NCBI RefSeq assembly: GCF_018812025.1
Contig: NC_063062.1
Location: 7,255,058-7,319,057 of the forward strand
Reading direction: 5' to 3'
Source of the DNA: Megalobrama amblycephala
Lineage: Eukaryota; Chordata; Actinopteri; Cypriniformes; Xenocyprididae
DNA: 64,000 nucleotides
A program made the translations under genes and the position numbers. The notes below the pieces were generated by a model. The model was given only the letters and a program-made list of their open reading frames with translations. It did no database searches and was not told where the DNA came from. This document shows positions 10,765 through 21,619 of the stretch, in pieces; position 1 is the stretch's first letter, and the number at the start of each line of letters is the position of its first letter.

Positions 10765-10850
10765 GTATCTTGAGCAAATCAGCATATTAGAATGATTTCC
10801 TCCTGCTGAAAATTCAGTTTTGCCATCACAGGAATAACATGTACTTTATT
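10765..10850 (-). repeat. Fragment of the dispersed 'gctgaattttcagcatcatt' repeat
   Basis: 'gagcaaatcagcatattaga' followed by 'atgatttc', 'gctgaaaattcag' and 'ttttgccatcacaggaataa' matches the inverse-oriented copies at 25600 and 30720. Confidence 0.65.
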
Positions 10851-11200
10851 CTGCACCACTGCTCTAACCCTTTTTTTTTACCCATTGCATAAACTATAAA
10901 AGTCAAGTGTCCCAAGTGACTGTTTCCTTTATTTCTTTCACACTCTCGATATGGTGTAAGTTCACAAACATCCATGTCTAACATTAAACAGCACTGGCTG
11001 TATATAGTGTAGGCATCAATGTGAGTGCAATACATTGATTTAAAGTTACACATCTCTGCTTTGGGGATTTAAATTATACAGTGTAAATAAAAAATATATC
11101 ACTGTTTTGCAGCTGGTCTGCAGATAACTTCATGCACTGTTAATCAAGTGAATCGTGAGAGCGTGCCATGATATCGCCCCTCAGACTGAAATCAGTATTG

Positions 11201-11574
11201 TTTAAAGGGTTAGTTCACCCAAAAATGAAAATTCTGTCATTGATAACTCGCCTTCATTTCATTCCTAACCTGTAAGACCTTCATTCATCTTTGGAACACA
11301 AATTAATATATTTTTGATGAAATCCGAATTTATTTTTTTGCACACAAAAACTATTCTCGTCACTTATAGACTATTTTAATGATTGTCTACCTTTCTGGGC
11401 CTTGAAAGTGGTAATAGCATTTCTGTCTATGGGGGATCAGAAATCTCTCGGATTTCATCAAAAATATCTTAATTTGTGTTCCGAAGATGAACGAAGGCCT
11501 TACGGGTTTGGAACGTCATGAAGGTGAGTAATTACTGACAGAATTTTCTTTTTTAAGTGAACTAACCTTTTAAG
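11201..11574. mobile_element. Palindromic short inverted-repeat element ('GGGTTAGTTCACCC')
   Basis: The left arm starts 'aaagggttagttcacccaaa' and runs through 'gtaagaccttcattcatc' and 'aaattaatatatttttgatg'. The right arm is its inverse, running 'catcaaaaatatcttaattt', 'gaagatgaacgaaggcctta' and 'gtgaactaacctttt'. The two arms are about 140 bp each around a short loop, giving a foldback structure. It resembles the foldback MITEs (for example Angel-like) described in zebrafish, but the name is from memory. No coding capacity. Confidence 0.85.
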
Positions 11575-12128
11575 GTTTAAGATGCATTGGAGGTTTATTC
11601 ACTTTTTATCACAATTCTCTGGAATAGGCCTACTTGATTCTGGTCAAATAGTTTAGTATAATGACTTCAAAATATTCTCTCGATTTTATCTCACATCATT
11701 CTAAAGTTACTTTCTTTATGCTTAGTAAAATGATTTCTTAAATCAATATTTCATGTTTGTTTGTTTCATATTTATTTGGTAAGTAGCTAAATAAGTTGAA
11801 CAATTATATACATGCAAATTCCATTGCATTAACCATGAAATATTATTTTATTTTGTGTGATATTTTAGCTTTTTTATTATTATTGTATTTGCAAGATGTC
11901 TGTTAAATTTTAAAATTTAACATAAGGGTAATTCTTGGAATTATTCATGCTGTCAAAGTGTGCAATTATAGCAGCAGGCACTGGAATTGCTAAACACATT
12001 TCCTGTTGCTCCAGTGAACATTATACATCAGGTCAAAAATTATCAGGTTAAAAATGAAAAATGAAAGATTCCATGAATACCTCGCCCTGAAGAAATTCCT
12101 GATTATGATTTGTTTGTTTTTATTTCAG
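11575..12128 (+). other. tmtc2 intron 3' end, unique AT-rich
   Basis: No repeat or exon is recognised. It ends in a pyrimidine-rich acceptor ('gtttttatttcag'). Confidence 0.6.
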
Positions 12129-12210
12129 GGTCAGAAAACCGAAGCGGAGAAGTTCTTTCTCAAGGCGATCGAGCTCGATCCTACTAAAGGAAACTGCTAT
12201 ATGCATTATG
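12129..12210 (+). CDS. tmtc2: tmtc2 exon (second in window): TPR-encoding
   Basis: This 82-nt exon follows a good acceptor and starts in phase 0: GQKTEAEKFFLKAIELDPTK then GNCYMHY, plus the first base of a glycine codon. 'AEKFFLKAIELDPTK' is a textbook TPR helix B ending in the conserved proline, so this exon completes the repeat begun by the preceding exon. The donor used must be the GT at 12211 (tatg|gttggt), because only this keeps frame with the next exon's 'gtcagttc' (G-Q-F). A second GT (gtaatg) four bases downstream would shift the frame. Confidence 0.94.
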
Positions 12211-12845
12211 GTTGGTAATGCTTTTAATCTCTCCTAAACGTGCACACATGGGCTGAAACGACATTAGCTAGTCATCCAGTAATGCAAAAATAATGAGGTC
12301 ATATGAATTCAAACATTGCATCTGCTCTAGCTTTGCTGATGTAGTGAAATTTGTGAAATACTTTGGAGCGCCTTGTACGGTTTCACTAAACTCCGTATTG
12401 GCCGTAATTGTTCACGTTTAGCTTTTTAGCTGACATTAGTCTTGTAATTGAGGTTACGTTTGTAGGCTCTTTCACAGCAAGATAGATGTGACTGTTCAGG
12501 AAGTCATTGTTTAGCTGTTATCTGAAGCGTACCTTGTATACAGATGGGAAACGAAACCACCCACGCCTCAGCGAGCAAAGAGAGATAACGAGACCTTATT
12601 TCTCTAAGGAAAAAGCATACAAGTGTTCATGTGTGTCTGCATGAATGTGATTTAGCCAAATTATAGCCTACAGCCATTTTCTCCAACTAAGGCTCAGATT
12701 ATTGGAGCTCAGTTTAATTATTAGGGTTTTTTTATCTTTTACAATATTTTTGTTTCATTTCAACATCTTTCTGAAATTATTACTGTGCATCACATCCTTA
12801 TTTTTAGTGTTAATTTTTTATATAACCAGTTTTTGATGAAAATGT
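12211..12845 (+). other. tmtc2 intron (3347 bp), 5' part, unique
   Basis: No repeat is recognised before copy B of the TTAA element. The intron as a whole runs 12211-15557 and holds two TTAA-type elements. Confidence 0.6.
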
Positions 12846-13807
12846 TTAAAGGTGCCCTGGAACCAGTTTTTACAAGATGTAATACAAGTCTAAGGTGTCC
12901 CCTGAATGTGTCTGTGAAGTTTCAGCTCAAAATACCTCATAGATTTTTTTAAATTAATTTTAAAGCATCATTAACTATGCACTGATTCAGGCTGCGGCCC
13001 CTTTAAATCACGCGCTTCCTGCCCCCCAAGCTCTCGACTATAATACAGTGCATAAACAAAGTTCACACAGCTAATATAACCCTCAAATGGATCTTTACAA
13101 GATGTTTGTCATGCATACTGCATGTATGCGTCGGATCATGTGAGTATAGTATTTATTTGGATGTTTACATTTGATTCTGAATGAGTTTGAGGCTATGCTT
13201 CATGGCTAAAGCTAACGTTACACACTGTTGGAGAGATTTATAAAGAATGAAGTTGTCTTTATGCATTATACAGACTGCAAGTGTTTAAAAATGAAAATAG
13301 CAATGGCTCTCTTGTCTCTGTGAATATAGTAATAAACGCTGGTAACTTTAACCACATTTAACAGTACATTAGCAATATGCTAACGAAACATTTATAAAGA
13401 CAATTTACAAATATCACTAAAAATATCATGTAATCGTGGATCATGTCAGTTATTATCGCTCCATCTGCCATTTTTCTCTATTGTTCTTGCTTGCTTACCT
13501 AGTCTGATGATTCAGCTGTGCACAGATCCAGACGTTAATACTGGCTGCCCTTGTGTAATGCCTTGAACATGAGCTGGCATATGCAAATATTGGGGGCGTA
13601 CATATTAATGATCCCGACTGTTACGTAACAGTCGGTGTTATGTTGAGATTTGTCTGTTTTTCGGAGGTCTTTTAAACAAATTAGATTTACTCAAGAAGGA
13701 GGAAGCAATGGTGTTTGAGACTCACTGTATGTCATTTCCATGAACTGAACTCTTGTTATTCAACTATGCCAAGGTAAATTCAATTTTTGATTCTAGGGCA
13801 CCTTTAA
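12846..13807 (+). mobile_element. TTAA-flanked non-autonomous transposon, copy B (962 bp)
   Basis: It has the same TTAAAGGTGCCC...GGGCACCTTTAA ends and the same internal order as copy A. The palindromic GTTACGTAAC core is intact at 13620-13629 and the ATGCAAAT octamer lies about 45 bp before it. It has no open reading frame of note and is nearly full length compared with copy A. Confidence 0.9.
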
Positions 13808-14419
13808 TCAAATTTTTGTCCTGTAATTTTCATTAATTTCAGTCCATTTTACTGTTATTAAAATGAAATGAAATGACATTTTAGTTGATTATAATGTTTT
13901 ATCAACAGTATTTGTTTTAAATTTAAAGTAGTTTTAAATTTTATGTTAAAAAAAGTTTAATTATAATAGGATACATTTTTGTTTTATCTCGGCATTTGAG
14001 CCTTCCTAGTGTCGTTTTCCTTCAAATCCTAGATTTCCATAGTTAACCTGTCCCTGGATTCTCCCATGTATGGATTTAGTCCAGAAAAACACAGCATCAC
14101 TGGCTAACCCCAACAATGTGTTTTCCACACAATTGCTGCCAAGGCATCTGCGTAATGTTATTTAGTACGTGTCTGATCAGACATCTTTTGAACACGTACT
14201 ATCCAAAGGCCATAAGGATGATCTTCTATTTCCTTCTATTGTTCTCTGGTGTATAACCACCATCCTGAAGAACGTGCCTTCTTCTTTGTATTTTCCGTTT
14301 TGCATAATAGACAACATTGTCATTTACCACAGAAAAGATAAAAGAGAAAGATACTTAGAAATGAGCTGCTTTATGCCATATTTTTGCAATATTTGACATG
14401 CCTTAATTGATGACAATGT
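13808..14419 (+). other. tmtc2 intron, no recognised feature
   Basis: Unique AT-rich spacer between two TTAA elements. A 75-codon frame at 14169-14396 has no family features. Confidence 0.5.
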
Positions 14420-15101
14420 TTAAAGTGCCCCTAATATGAGATTATACATGTCTCTAATTTTGTTTTGGAGGTCTCCTACAATAGGTTTACATGCATCCAG
14501 AGTCAAAAAACTCTTTAGTTTTCTCATAATATACATTGCCGCATCATCTGTTGTTTCAGTTGTTTCAGTAATTGTTCAATAAAGGATTCAGTCTCTCCAA
14601 ACCCCTCCCTTCCAAGAGTGTACTCTGCTCTGATTGGTCAGATCTGTTGCCCAGTTTGTTGTGATTGCTCTAAGGCTTACAGCGCATGTTGCAAATTAAA
14701 CGGCCAGTACTGTATCTGAATTTCAGCTCTGAAGGCTTCCTTAACACTTGGATACAAAGTGATACGAACGGTAACAATGGCGTCGGTTTTACCGTATCAG
14801 TCCAACAGTAGCTGATCAAACAGAGCACAACTTGAGCAGGACGTTTCTATGTGGTTGAGGTTGTTTGCGGGCAGCCAATGAAAACCATAGACTGGCATTA
14901 TCCAAAATTGTTACAAACCTACTGAAAGTAAGATTGGAATTACTAACCGCTAGTTTCAGGCAATTCAGAATCAGTTCTTTCTTTTGGGAGACAAGTAACA
15001 CTTTGATCTTTGAAACTTTGCAGACATTTTACATTCACAAACAGTTACCTAAATACATAAAAAGGTAATATTCAATAAAAAGCATAATTGGGGCACTTTA
15101 A
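14420..15101. mobile_element. TTAA-flanked element of a second family (682 bp)
   Basis: It begins TTAAAGTGCCCCTAATATGA and ends 'taattggggcactttaa', so it is flanked by TTAA with matching inverted ends, but its interior differs from copies A-F. It includes 'tgctctgattggtcagatct', related to the 3021-3515 repeat. The terminal motif differs from copy A mainly by one missing G, so the same type of transposase may have mobilised both. Confidence 0.8.
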
Positions 15102-15557
15102 GCTTTCTTCCTTTGCATAACATAATTTCTTATGTTTCTACTTTGGTCCATTGCTATTTGGGAAAAAAATGTTTGGTTTTGGCCCAGCTTGTTCAGGAGT
15201 GTGGAGAGCCGCTTTGCCAAATAGCAACAGGCTGTTTATTCCACTTCGGTCTTGACCGATGCCTCTAGCAACGATACTGCAGAGGTTTTAGATCCCAGTC
15301 GGTCCCCTTTCCACAACCTTACAGGAGTAAGCGTTTAATTTGTCACGGAAACATGCCTATCGGAGAAATCTCAATTGGACAAATGGCCTGTCAGATGGTT
15401 TGCGCGGCGTGCGGCACCCTTGCTATCTCATGTTTCACAGAATCATTGAGAGGGCAGACCAAACTATCCGTTCCACAGCCAAAGGAAATATTTCACATTT
15501 GTCTTTCTGAGGGAGTAAAAGCAAATATAAAATGAAATTCCCCCTTTCCTTCCTCAG
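15102..15557 (+). other. tmtc2 intron 3' end, unique
   Basis: Unique sequence with a GC-rich patch near 15240-15330, ending in the strong acceptor 'cctttccttcctcag'. The 60-codon frame at 15353-15535 has no family features. Confidence 0.55.
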
Positions 15558-15672
15558 GTCAGTTCTTGCTGGAGGAGTCGCGGCTTTTGGAGGCTGCCGA
15601 AATGGCGGAGAAAGCCGCCCAGTTGGACAGTGAAGAATTTGATGTGGTTTTCAGTGCAGCTCACATGCTCAG
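15558..15672 (+). CDS. tmtc2: tmtc2 exon (third in window): TPR-encoding
   Basis: This 115-nt exon begins with 'gt' completing the glycine codon, then 37 codons starting QFLLEESRLLEAAEMAEKAA and continuing to VVFSAAHML, and ends with 'ag' of a split arginine codon before the donor gtgaga. The spacing L-L...EAAEMAEKAAQLD is one TPR helix pair, and 'DVVFSAAHML' starts the next. The match to the TMTC2 C-terminus is close. Confidence 0.94.
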
Positions 15673-15986
15673 GTGAGAAGGACACGCTAAATCCATATAG
15701 ACAAAATTTTTTTACTATGATTAAATACGCTGGACAAAGCATAAAAGTTTCCTGTAACAGTCATATTGGTTTGGTTGGTTCGGTTGAATTGGAATGACAG
15801 GAAGCGGAATTTACTGAATTGTAATTTAAAGGAAATGTTCTTCCACCCATGGCCATAAAGCTGTTTCTCTGCAAGGTCAATGAAAACCTAGCCAAAATGT
15901 TCAAGCAAGGCTCTGTCATGTCTTGATAAACTTTATACAGTATTTATAGTTAACTAAAATTCATATACATTTTTTTTTTTTCTTTA
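15673..15986 (+). other. tmtc2 intron (4670 bp), 5' part
   Basis: Unique sequence. A T-run lies just before the MITE at 15987. Confidence 0.5.
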
Positions 15987-16356
15987 AAGGTGCAATGTGT
16001 AAATTTTAGGAGGATCTATTGACAGAAATGCAATATATTATACATAACTATGTTTTCAGTGGTGTATAAAGACCTTACATAATGAACCGTTATGTTTTTA
16101 TTACCTTAGAGTGAGCCATTTCTATCTACATACATACACCATGGGTCCCCTTACATGTTAAGTCGCCATTTTGCGCCAGCATGTTTCTACAGTAGCCCTA
16201 AATTGACAATCTGCTCTACAGAGCACATTTGCTTGACTGGCTTCTCTGCTTTCTCAGACGACGACATTTTTGTCCTGTGTTGACCACCGTAGCTTCTCTA
16301 TATTGCTATTCGCAACCTCACTGTTAGATGTTGCTAAAATTTACACATTGCACCTT
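15987..16356. mobile_element. 370-bp MITE, ends AAGGTGCAATGTGTAAATTTTAG
   Basis: The left end 'aaggtgcaatgtgtaaattt' and the right end 'aaatttacacattgcacctt' are perfect inverse complements over at least 20 bp. A 'ctctacagagcaca' hairpin lies inside. No TTAA is evident on the right, so the target type is unresolved. No coding frame. Confidence 0.88.
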
Positions 16357-18248
16357 CCTAAATTTAAATTGCACTTCTGATTTGTTTACTTCCATAATAA
16401 TAATTCAGTGCAAATCCAGAAATTGGACTGGAGTTTAAAGAGCCTAGTCTATTTAATTGTGAATGGTGCACAACCCTGTTTTTTACGATGAACAGTATTG
16501 GTACTGTGTTGCGTTGCCACTTTGATGTCCAATGTAAAATTTGAATCCTGGAGCAAAACCAGTTGAGAACCTCTGCATTAGAGGATGTTTTTTTCTATCT
16601 CTTTCTCCCTCTGTCTCTCTTTCTCTTACTCCTTCCACCTACCCATTTGTATAGATGCTTTCTTTCTATTCAAGTGCACCGCAGGACATGTAATGGAAAG
16701 CCTGCATTAATACCCTTGCCTCGAGGTTTCTGTTGAATACACTTCTCATAATTACTACATGGAGTTCACATGGTATATAGTTACACACTTCCTAAAAAGT
16801 ATTATAGCTCTTCAGCAGATTTTGCATGGGGCTTTATGCTACATGAACACTTTGTTGTTAATTTCTGTCTTAGACCATATCCCCTGCCTTCATACTGGCT
16901 TGCGGTCCAACTTATTTGAAGATCAGGTTCCTAGTGTGTTTGTCTTGGAAGGACATGCAGAAGGGTCTCAGATGGGGGGCGAAATTGAGTGGGGTGGGGA
17001 AGTACGAGGCCGCTTCAGATGTGCAGCGTTTTCTTATGGCTCTCAGGGGCCCGTCTGCACCAACAAGTTTGCTTCCTTACTATCAGTTTCCTTGCCCTCT
17101 TCAAAGGAATGCTGGTTATTCTAAACCCCAGCCAAATTGTGTCACTGCCACTCTTCGTGAAGATTTACTACTGTACTTCCGAACAAGTTTTTCCATATTG
17201 TTGTTTGTTTGTCTGTGAAAGTATCATATTTAGTCAAGACTATTCATTATACATGCTGCACTTGTTTTATTTATTTATGCTTTTTTTAGTGTTTTTAGCT
17301 GCAATACTTTAAAACATTTATAAATGTATCTTCTTGGAGAGGACTTTAGCTTTCTGACAGTCTTAACAGTCCACAGCATGCTAAAACCCTCTCCTTCAAG
17401 TTGCGTTCTCTAAATTAATCTCCTTTAAAGCACCGCTTCTGTAACAAGTTTACCTCCTTCCACAATAAATTTTCTGTCTGATTTCAGACAAATTGCCTCC
17501 TGTGAGCATTGTTCCCATTATTTCCCTTAATCCATAGCTCTCCATTTGCTTGTGAGGATTTTTATAGCTTTGTACAATAAAAAGATACCATTGAAGCGCT
17601 CATGTAATGCAGTCTTAGATGGTTACATCAACAAGTCATGAATTATTTTATGCTTTTTCTCTGAAGGTTGGTGACCACTTTGGAATGATATAATGAGCAT
17701 TTTATATTATATGCGGTGGGATGGAGAAACAGTTTTGGTTGCCAGAAATTAAACATTTGTGTTATTGTATTTTGAAGGTTTAGATCTGACATAGGGAGGT
17801 CCAGTTGATGCGGTCTTTTAGATTTTCACCATATATTGCAGTTGTGGTCATGGAGACCAACCGAGTCCTAATACTGTTGGGTTTTTACTCTTTGTTAATG
17901 GTGGTCACTTTTCAACTGGGAATTCTTTGTCCCTGCAGACAATCAAGCCATGTTTTATTGCATGCATGTGAATGTGAAAATTACACTGACTCGTCGTTTA
18001 GGAGGAAAGGATTGTAAAACAGAATTGTGGATTGTGAACAGTAAAGCATGGTTCTGCTTAAATGCTTAAGTCCACTGTTAAGAATAAGTATTCCCATAGA
18101 TTTTTATGTTACTTTTTTTTTTGTCTTTAGATTTTAAAGTTAACATATCATTTTTACCCTTGTATGTTCAAGAAAGGTCAGGCCGTTAGGGAAAATTCAA
18201 GGTTTAAGAAGGAAGATAAATCATAAATTTTTCAAAATGGATATATCT
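16357..18248 (+). other. tmtc2 intron, unique sequence
   Basis: Overlapping + strand frames at 16759-17312 (up to 121 codons, three frames) have no codon-usage or motif support and no neighbouring splice sites that join them to tmtc2. I treat them as chance. No repeats are recognised here. Confidence 0.5.
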
Positions 18249-18816
18249 TTAAAGGTGCCGTAGAACGTGTTTTCAAAAGATGTAATATAAGTCTAAGGTG
18301 TCCCCTGAATGTGTCTGTGAAGTTTCAGCTCAAAATACCCCATAGATTTTTTTTTTATTCATTTTTTTAACTGCCTATTTTGGGGCATCATTAAATATGT
18401 GCCGATTCAGGCTGCGGCCCCTTTAAATTCTCGTGCTCCCCTGGCTAATGCTACACTGTTGGAGTGATTTATAAAAAATGAAGTTGTGTTTTTCGCTATT
18501 GTCCTTGCTTGCTTACAGTCTGATGATTCAGCTGTGCACAGATCCAGATGTTAATACTGGCTGCCCTTGTCTAATGCCTTGAACATGAGCTGGCATATGC
18601 AAATATTGGGGGCGTACATATTAATGATCCCGACTGTTGTGTAACAGTGTTATGTTGAGATTCGCCTGTTCTTCGGAGGTCTTTTAAACAAATGAGATTT
18701 ATATAAGAAGGAAACAATGGAGTTTGAGACTCACTGTATGTCATTTCCATGTACTGAACTCTTGTTATTCAACTATGCCAAGGTAAATTCAATTTTTAAT
18801 TGTAGGGCACCTTTAA
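18249..18816 (+). mobile_element. TTAA-flanked non-autonomous transposon, copy C (568 bp, internally deleted)
   Basis: Both ends match copies A and B (TTAAAGGTGCC...GGGCACCTTTAA), but about 400 bp of the interior, from the 'cgcccacggagctcg' zone to the 'gaaaatagcgacgg' zone, is missing. The octamer ATGCAAAT is kept, whereas the palindrome core is mutated to GTTGTGTAAC at 18636-18645. Confidence 0.88.
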
Positions 18817-20342
18817 ACTTTTAAATCAAGGCAGCTGTATATTTTAAGACTCATTTATACTGCATAAGAAAAAAATAAATAACGGCAATGCAAAAAAGTC
18901 ATCTTTTATAATGTTCAGTGTACTAAATAATTTAATATTTTAAATGATTAGAAAATATTGTCATTAATTCAATAATTGTTCATTTAAAAAAATTCAAAGC
19001 AACATTATTTTAATTTTTTTTGTTTGTTTATTTGGTACATTTTATAAACTTTTTTTTTTTCTTTAAAATAGAAAAAAAGAAGCCAACTGGACATCACTAG
19101 ACTGAAAAACCACTGATCTATATGGCTGTTTTCACTAATTTGTATATATACATAATATAAAAAATACACCATGAATATACATCAAGTTACAGATTAGAAT
19201 TAGATTAGAATCATAAAACTTTAGGATTTTGGATTACCTTTCAACCTTAGATTCTTTACTTTTTATTAGTTTCCCTTTATTAGTATTTATTATTTTTTAT
19301 TTTTAGTAGATAAACTATGAGGACAATGCAACCTACTTCTATGACATGTGATATTTCACAAAGCAGCTCAACCTAAATGTGCCATATCTCACTGTACAGA
19401 GGGAAGGACAACACCATGTTTAGCTGTTCAAAGTTCACCATGACCCAATACATTCTTCCACTCAGCACTTTATTTTATTTTTGGCTTTTTATTCATAGTA
19501 TAGCAGAGTGAGGGCAGGAAAATTCAAATGAGAGGAGTTGAGAATGGGATTCGGAAATGTTGCAAGCCACATGAGCAACAGATCATGTGTCCGATTCGCT
19601 GTACAATGACTCTTTATGAAAAATACAATGTACAATGTTCTTTTTAACTCACAACATTTTCTTCCTCAATTGTATATTACAAATGCAATGTCTTGATTTA
19701 TCTTCTTCCTTATTCGTCTTTCTCTCTCATGTCAAGGTTAAGAAACTGTAATGTTTTCCACAGACACAATTTATCCATCATCTCATTGCTTGAATATTTA
19801 AGTACAGTACATCCTATTTTCTCTTAATAAAAAGCTATTTCTTGAAACATTTAACCTTAGCTCTTTTCTCCAAGAAAATTTAGTTGAGGATGAAGGAGGG
19901 TCTATAAAACCGGCCAGAATAAGGAAAGCGGTCATCTATCATAAATCTTTGGCTCTCTTTCATTATTACAACCCAGCCTGTCTTGGCCGACGGTCATTGT
20001 CTCCATATTGAACTCACTTCAAAAAGAAGATATTGCTACCAGCAGGTACAAGCAGCTAGAGGATGCATTTGGGGTGCTTTTACATGGGGAGAAAAAAAAA
20101 CTTTGGGTTGTAAAGAAGCTAAAGATCTTCAAAGAGCATCCAGTAGGTTGTAGGTCACGACCTAAGAAATAAGGGCACTTTTCTCTGCTCAAAAATTGTG
20201 AAGTCGGGCAGTTTTATAACCCTATTTGGCTCAGCTTTTCTGTGGCATTAAAGTTAGTCAACAAATGGTCCCCAGTTTAATGGCCAGCGATAAACTTGTG
20301 CAGCAGGATGAAGTAACACACAATGTTTATTTGCTCTTTTAG
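18817..20342 (+). other. tmtc2 intron 3' part, unique AT-rich
   Basis: No repeats with recognisable ends and no exon are seen. It ends in the acceptor 'ttgctcttttag'. Confidence 0.55.
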
Positions 20343-20406
20343 GCAAGCCAGCCTCAATGATGCCGCTGAGAAGTACTACGGACAAGCAGCCAGCCTGAGA
20401 CCTAAT
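20343..20406 (+). CDS. tmtc2: tmtc2 exon (fourth in window): TPR-encoding
   Basis: This 64-nt exon starts with the 'g' that completes the split arginine (AG|G), followed by QASLNDAAEKYYGQAASLRP and N. It ends in phase 0 before a consensus donor gtaagt. It supplies helix B of a TPR (AAEKYYGQAASLRP, with the conserved final proline) and aligns with the TMTC2 family sequence. Confidence 0.94.
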
Positions 20407-20838
20407 GTAAGTACCCAAGCAGTGCTGCACATAGGACACGTGCCATCCACACACGGTGGTTGACTTTAATTGATTGCTGTGACTCAACTGCTCCCCATAA
20501 GTTGTATCAGTGACCAACTGTACAAGCTCTGCTGGCGGTTTTTGGGTTTGTTTTCACAGCATCAATCTCAAACTTTAAAGAGACGCAGTATGTCAGAAAA
20601 TTGTACAGTGAGGTTCGCAAAACACACAGTTGTTTGATTTCTTTGGAATATGTGAATGTATTTGATGTTTGGTGTGCAGCTGCCTAAAAGGAAGTTGCCT
20701 TGTAAACCAAACGGAAGTGTAAAATGGTAAAATGAAAATGTAACAAAAATTAGAAAAATTTTGGAAGGCTGATGGGAGACTTAAGCTTGTTAGGTGAGAT
20801 TATTTTTTTTATTTTTTTTTTACGATGGCAGCAAAGAC
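20407..20838 (+). other. tmtc2 intron (3885 bp), 5' part
   Basis: Unique sequence with a T-run near 20802-20821. A minus-strand 87-codon frame at 20254-20517 overlaps the exon and is a shadow frame. Confidence 0.55.
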
Positions 20839-21619
20839 TTTAATTACTCACTCTCATGTCGTTCCACACCCGTAAGACCTTCGTTCATCTTCGGAACACA
20901 AATTAAGATATTTTTGATAAAATCCAATGGCTCAGTGAGGCCTGCATTGCCAGCAAGATAATTAACACTTTAAAATGCCCAGGAAGCTACAAAAGATGTA
21001 TTTAAAACAGTTCATGTGACTACGATGGTTCAACCTTAATGTTATAAAGCGACAAGAATTTATTCAACAATATCTAGTGATGGGCGATTTCAAAACACTG
21101 CTTCATGAAGCTTTATGAATCTTTTGTTTTGAATCAGTGGTTCGGAGCATGTATCAAACTGCCAGTGTCATGTGATTTCAGTAAAGGAGGCTTCGTTAGG
21201 TCAAAAGTGTTTCGAAATGTCAATGGTTCACCACTGGGGGGCGTGACTTTGGCAGTTTGATATGCGCTCCGAACAACTGATTCAAAACAAAAGATTCGTA
21301 AAGCTTCGAAGCTTCATGAAGCAGTGTTTTGAAATCGCCCATCACTAGATATTGTTGAATAAAGTCGTTATTTGTTTTGTTGTTTTGGCGCACAAAAGTT
21401 TGGACATGAACGGTTTAAAATATGTCTTTAGTAGCTTTCTGGGCATCTGAAAGTGTAAATTAACTTGCTGGCAATGGAGGCCTCACTGAGCCATCGGATT
21501 TTATCAAAAATATCTTAATTTGTGTTCAGAAGATGAACGAAGGTCTTACGGGTGTGGAACGACATGAGGGTGAGTAATTAATGATAGAATTCTCATTTTT
21601 GGGTGAACTAACCCTTTAA
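20839..21619. mobile_element. About 780-bp two-layer inverted repeat (foldback element)
   Basis: The outer arms are 'taattactcactctcatgtc' to 'gctcagtgaggcctgcattg' (20841-20950) and their inverse, 'caatggaggcctcactgagc' to 'gggtgaactaaccctttaa' (21472-21619). Inside is a second pair: 21061-21171 ('tattcaacaatatctagtga', 'cgatttcaaaacactgcttc') and 21250-21361 ('gaagcagtgttttgaaatcg', 'tcactagatattgttgaata'). Almost the whole unit can pair with itself. A related, truncated copy lies at 37645-38155. Confidence 0.88.

Larger units (their letters stand above)
2965..12128 (+). other. tmtc2 intron of 9164 bp
   Basis: This intron has a GT start and the AG of 'tatttcag' at its end. It carries at least five separate transposon insertions: a 'ttaaagaggtcatatta' repeat, a MITE at 3568-3939, a hAT-like element near 5.3-6.8 kb, a Tc1-like relic at 8422-10234 holding a further element, and a palindromic element at 11201-11574. 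No alternative coding exon was recognised in it. Confidence 0.9.

Noticed and set aside
16759..17312. Three overlapping + strand frames of 100-121 codons
   Set aside because: Mutually overlapping in all three frames, which argues against selection on any one. No motif is recognised and they are intronic.
20839..21619. CRISPR-like or regular repeat array
   Set aside because: The repeats are inverted arms of foldback elements, not regularly spaced direct repeats, and the window is vertebrate nuclear DNA.
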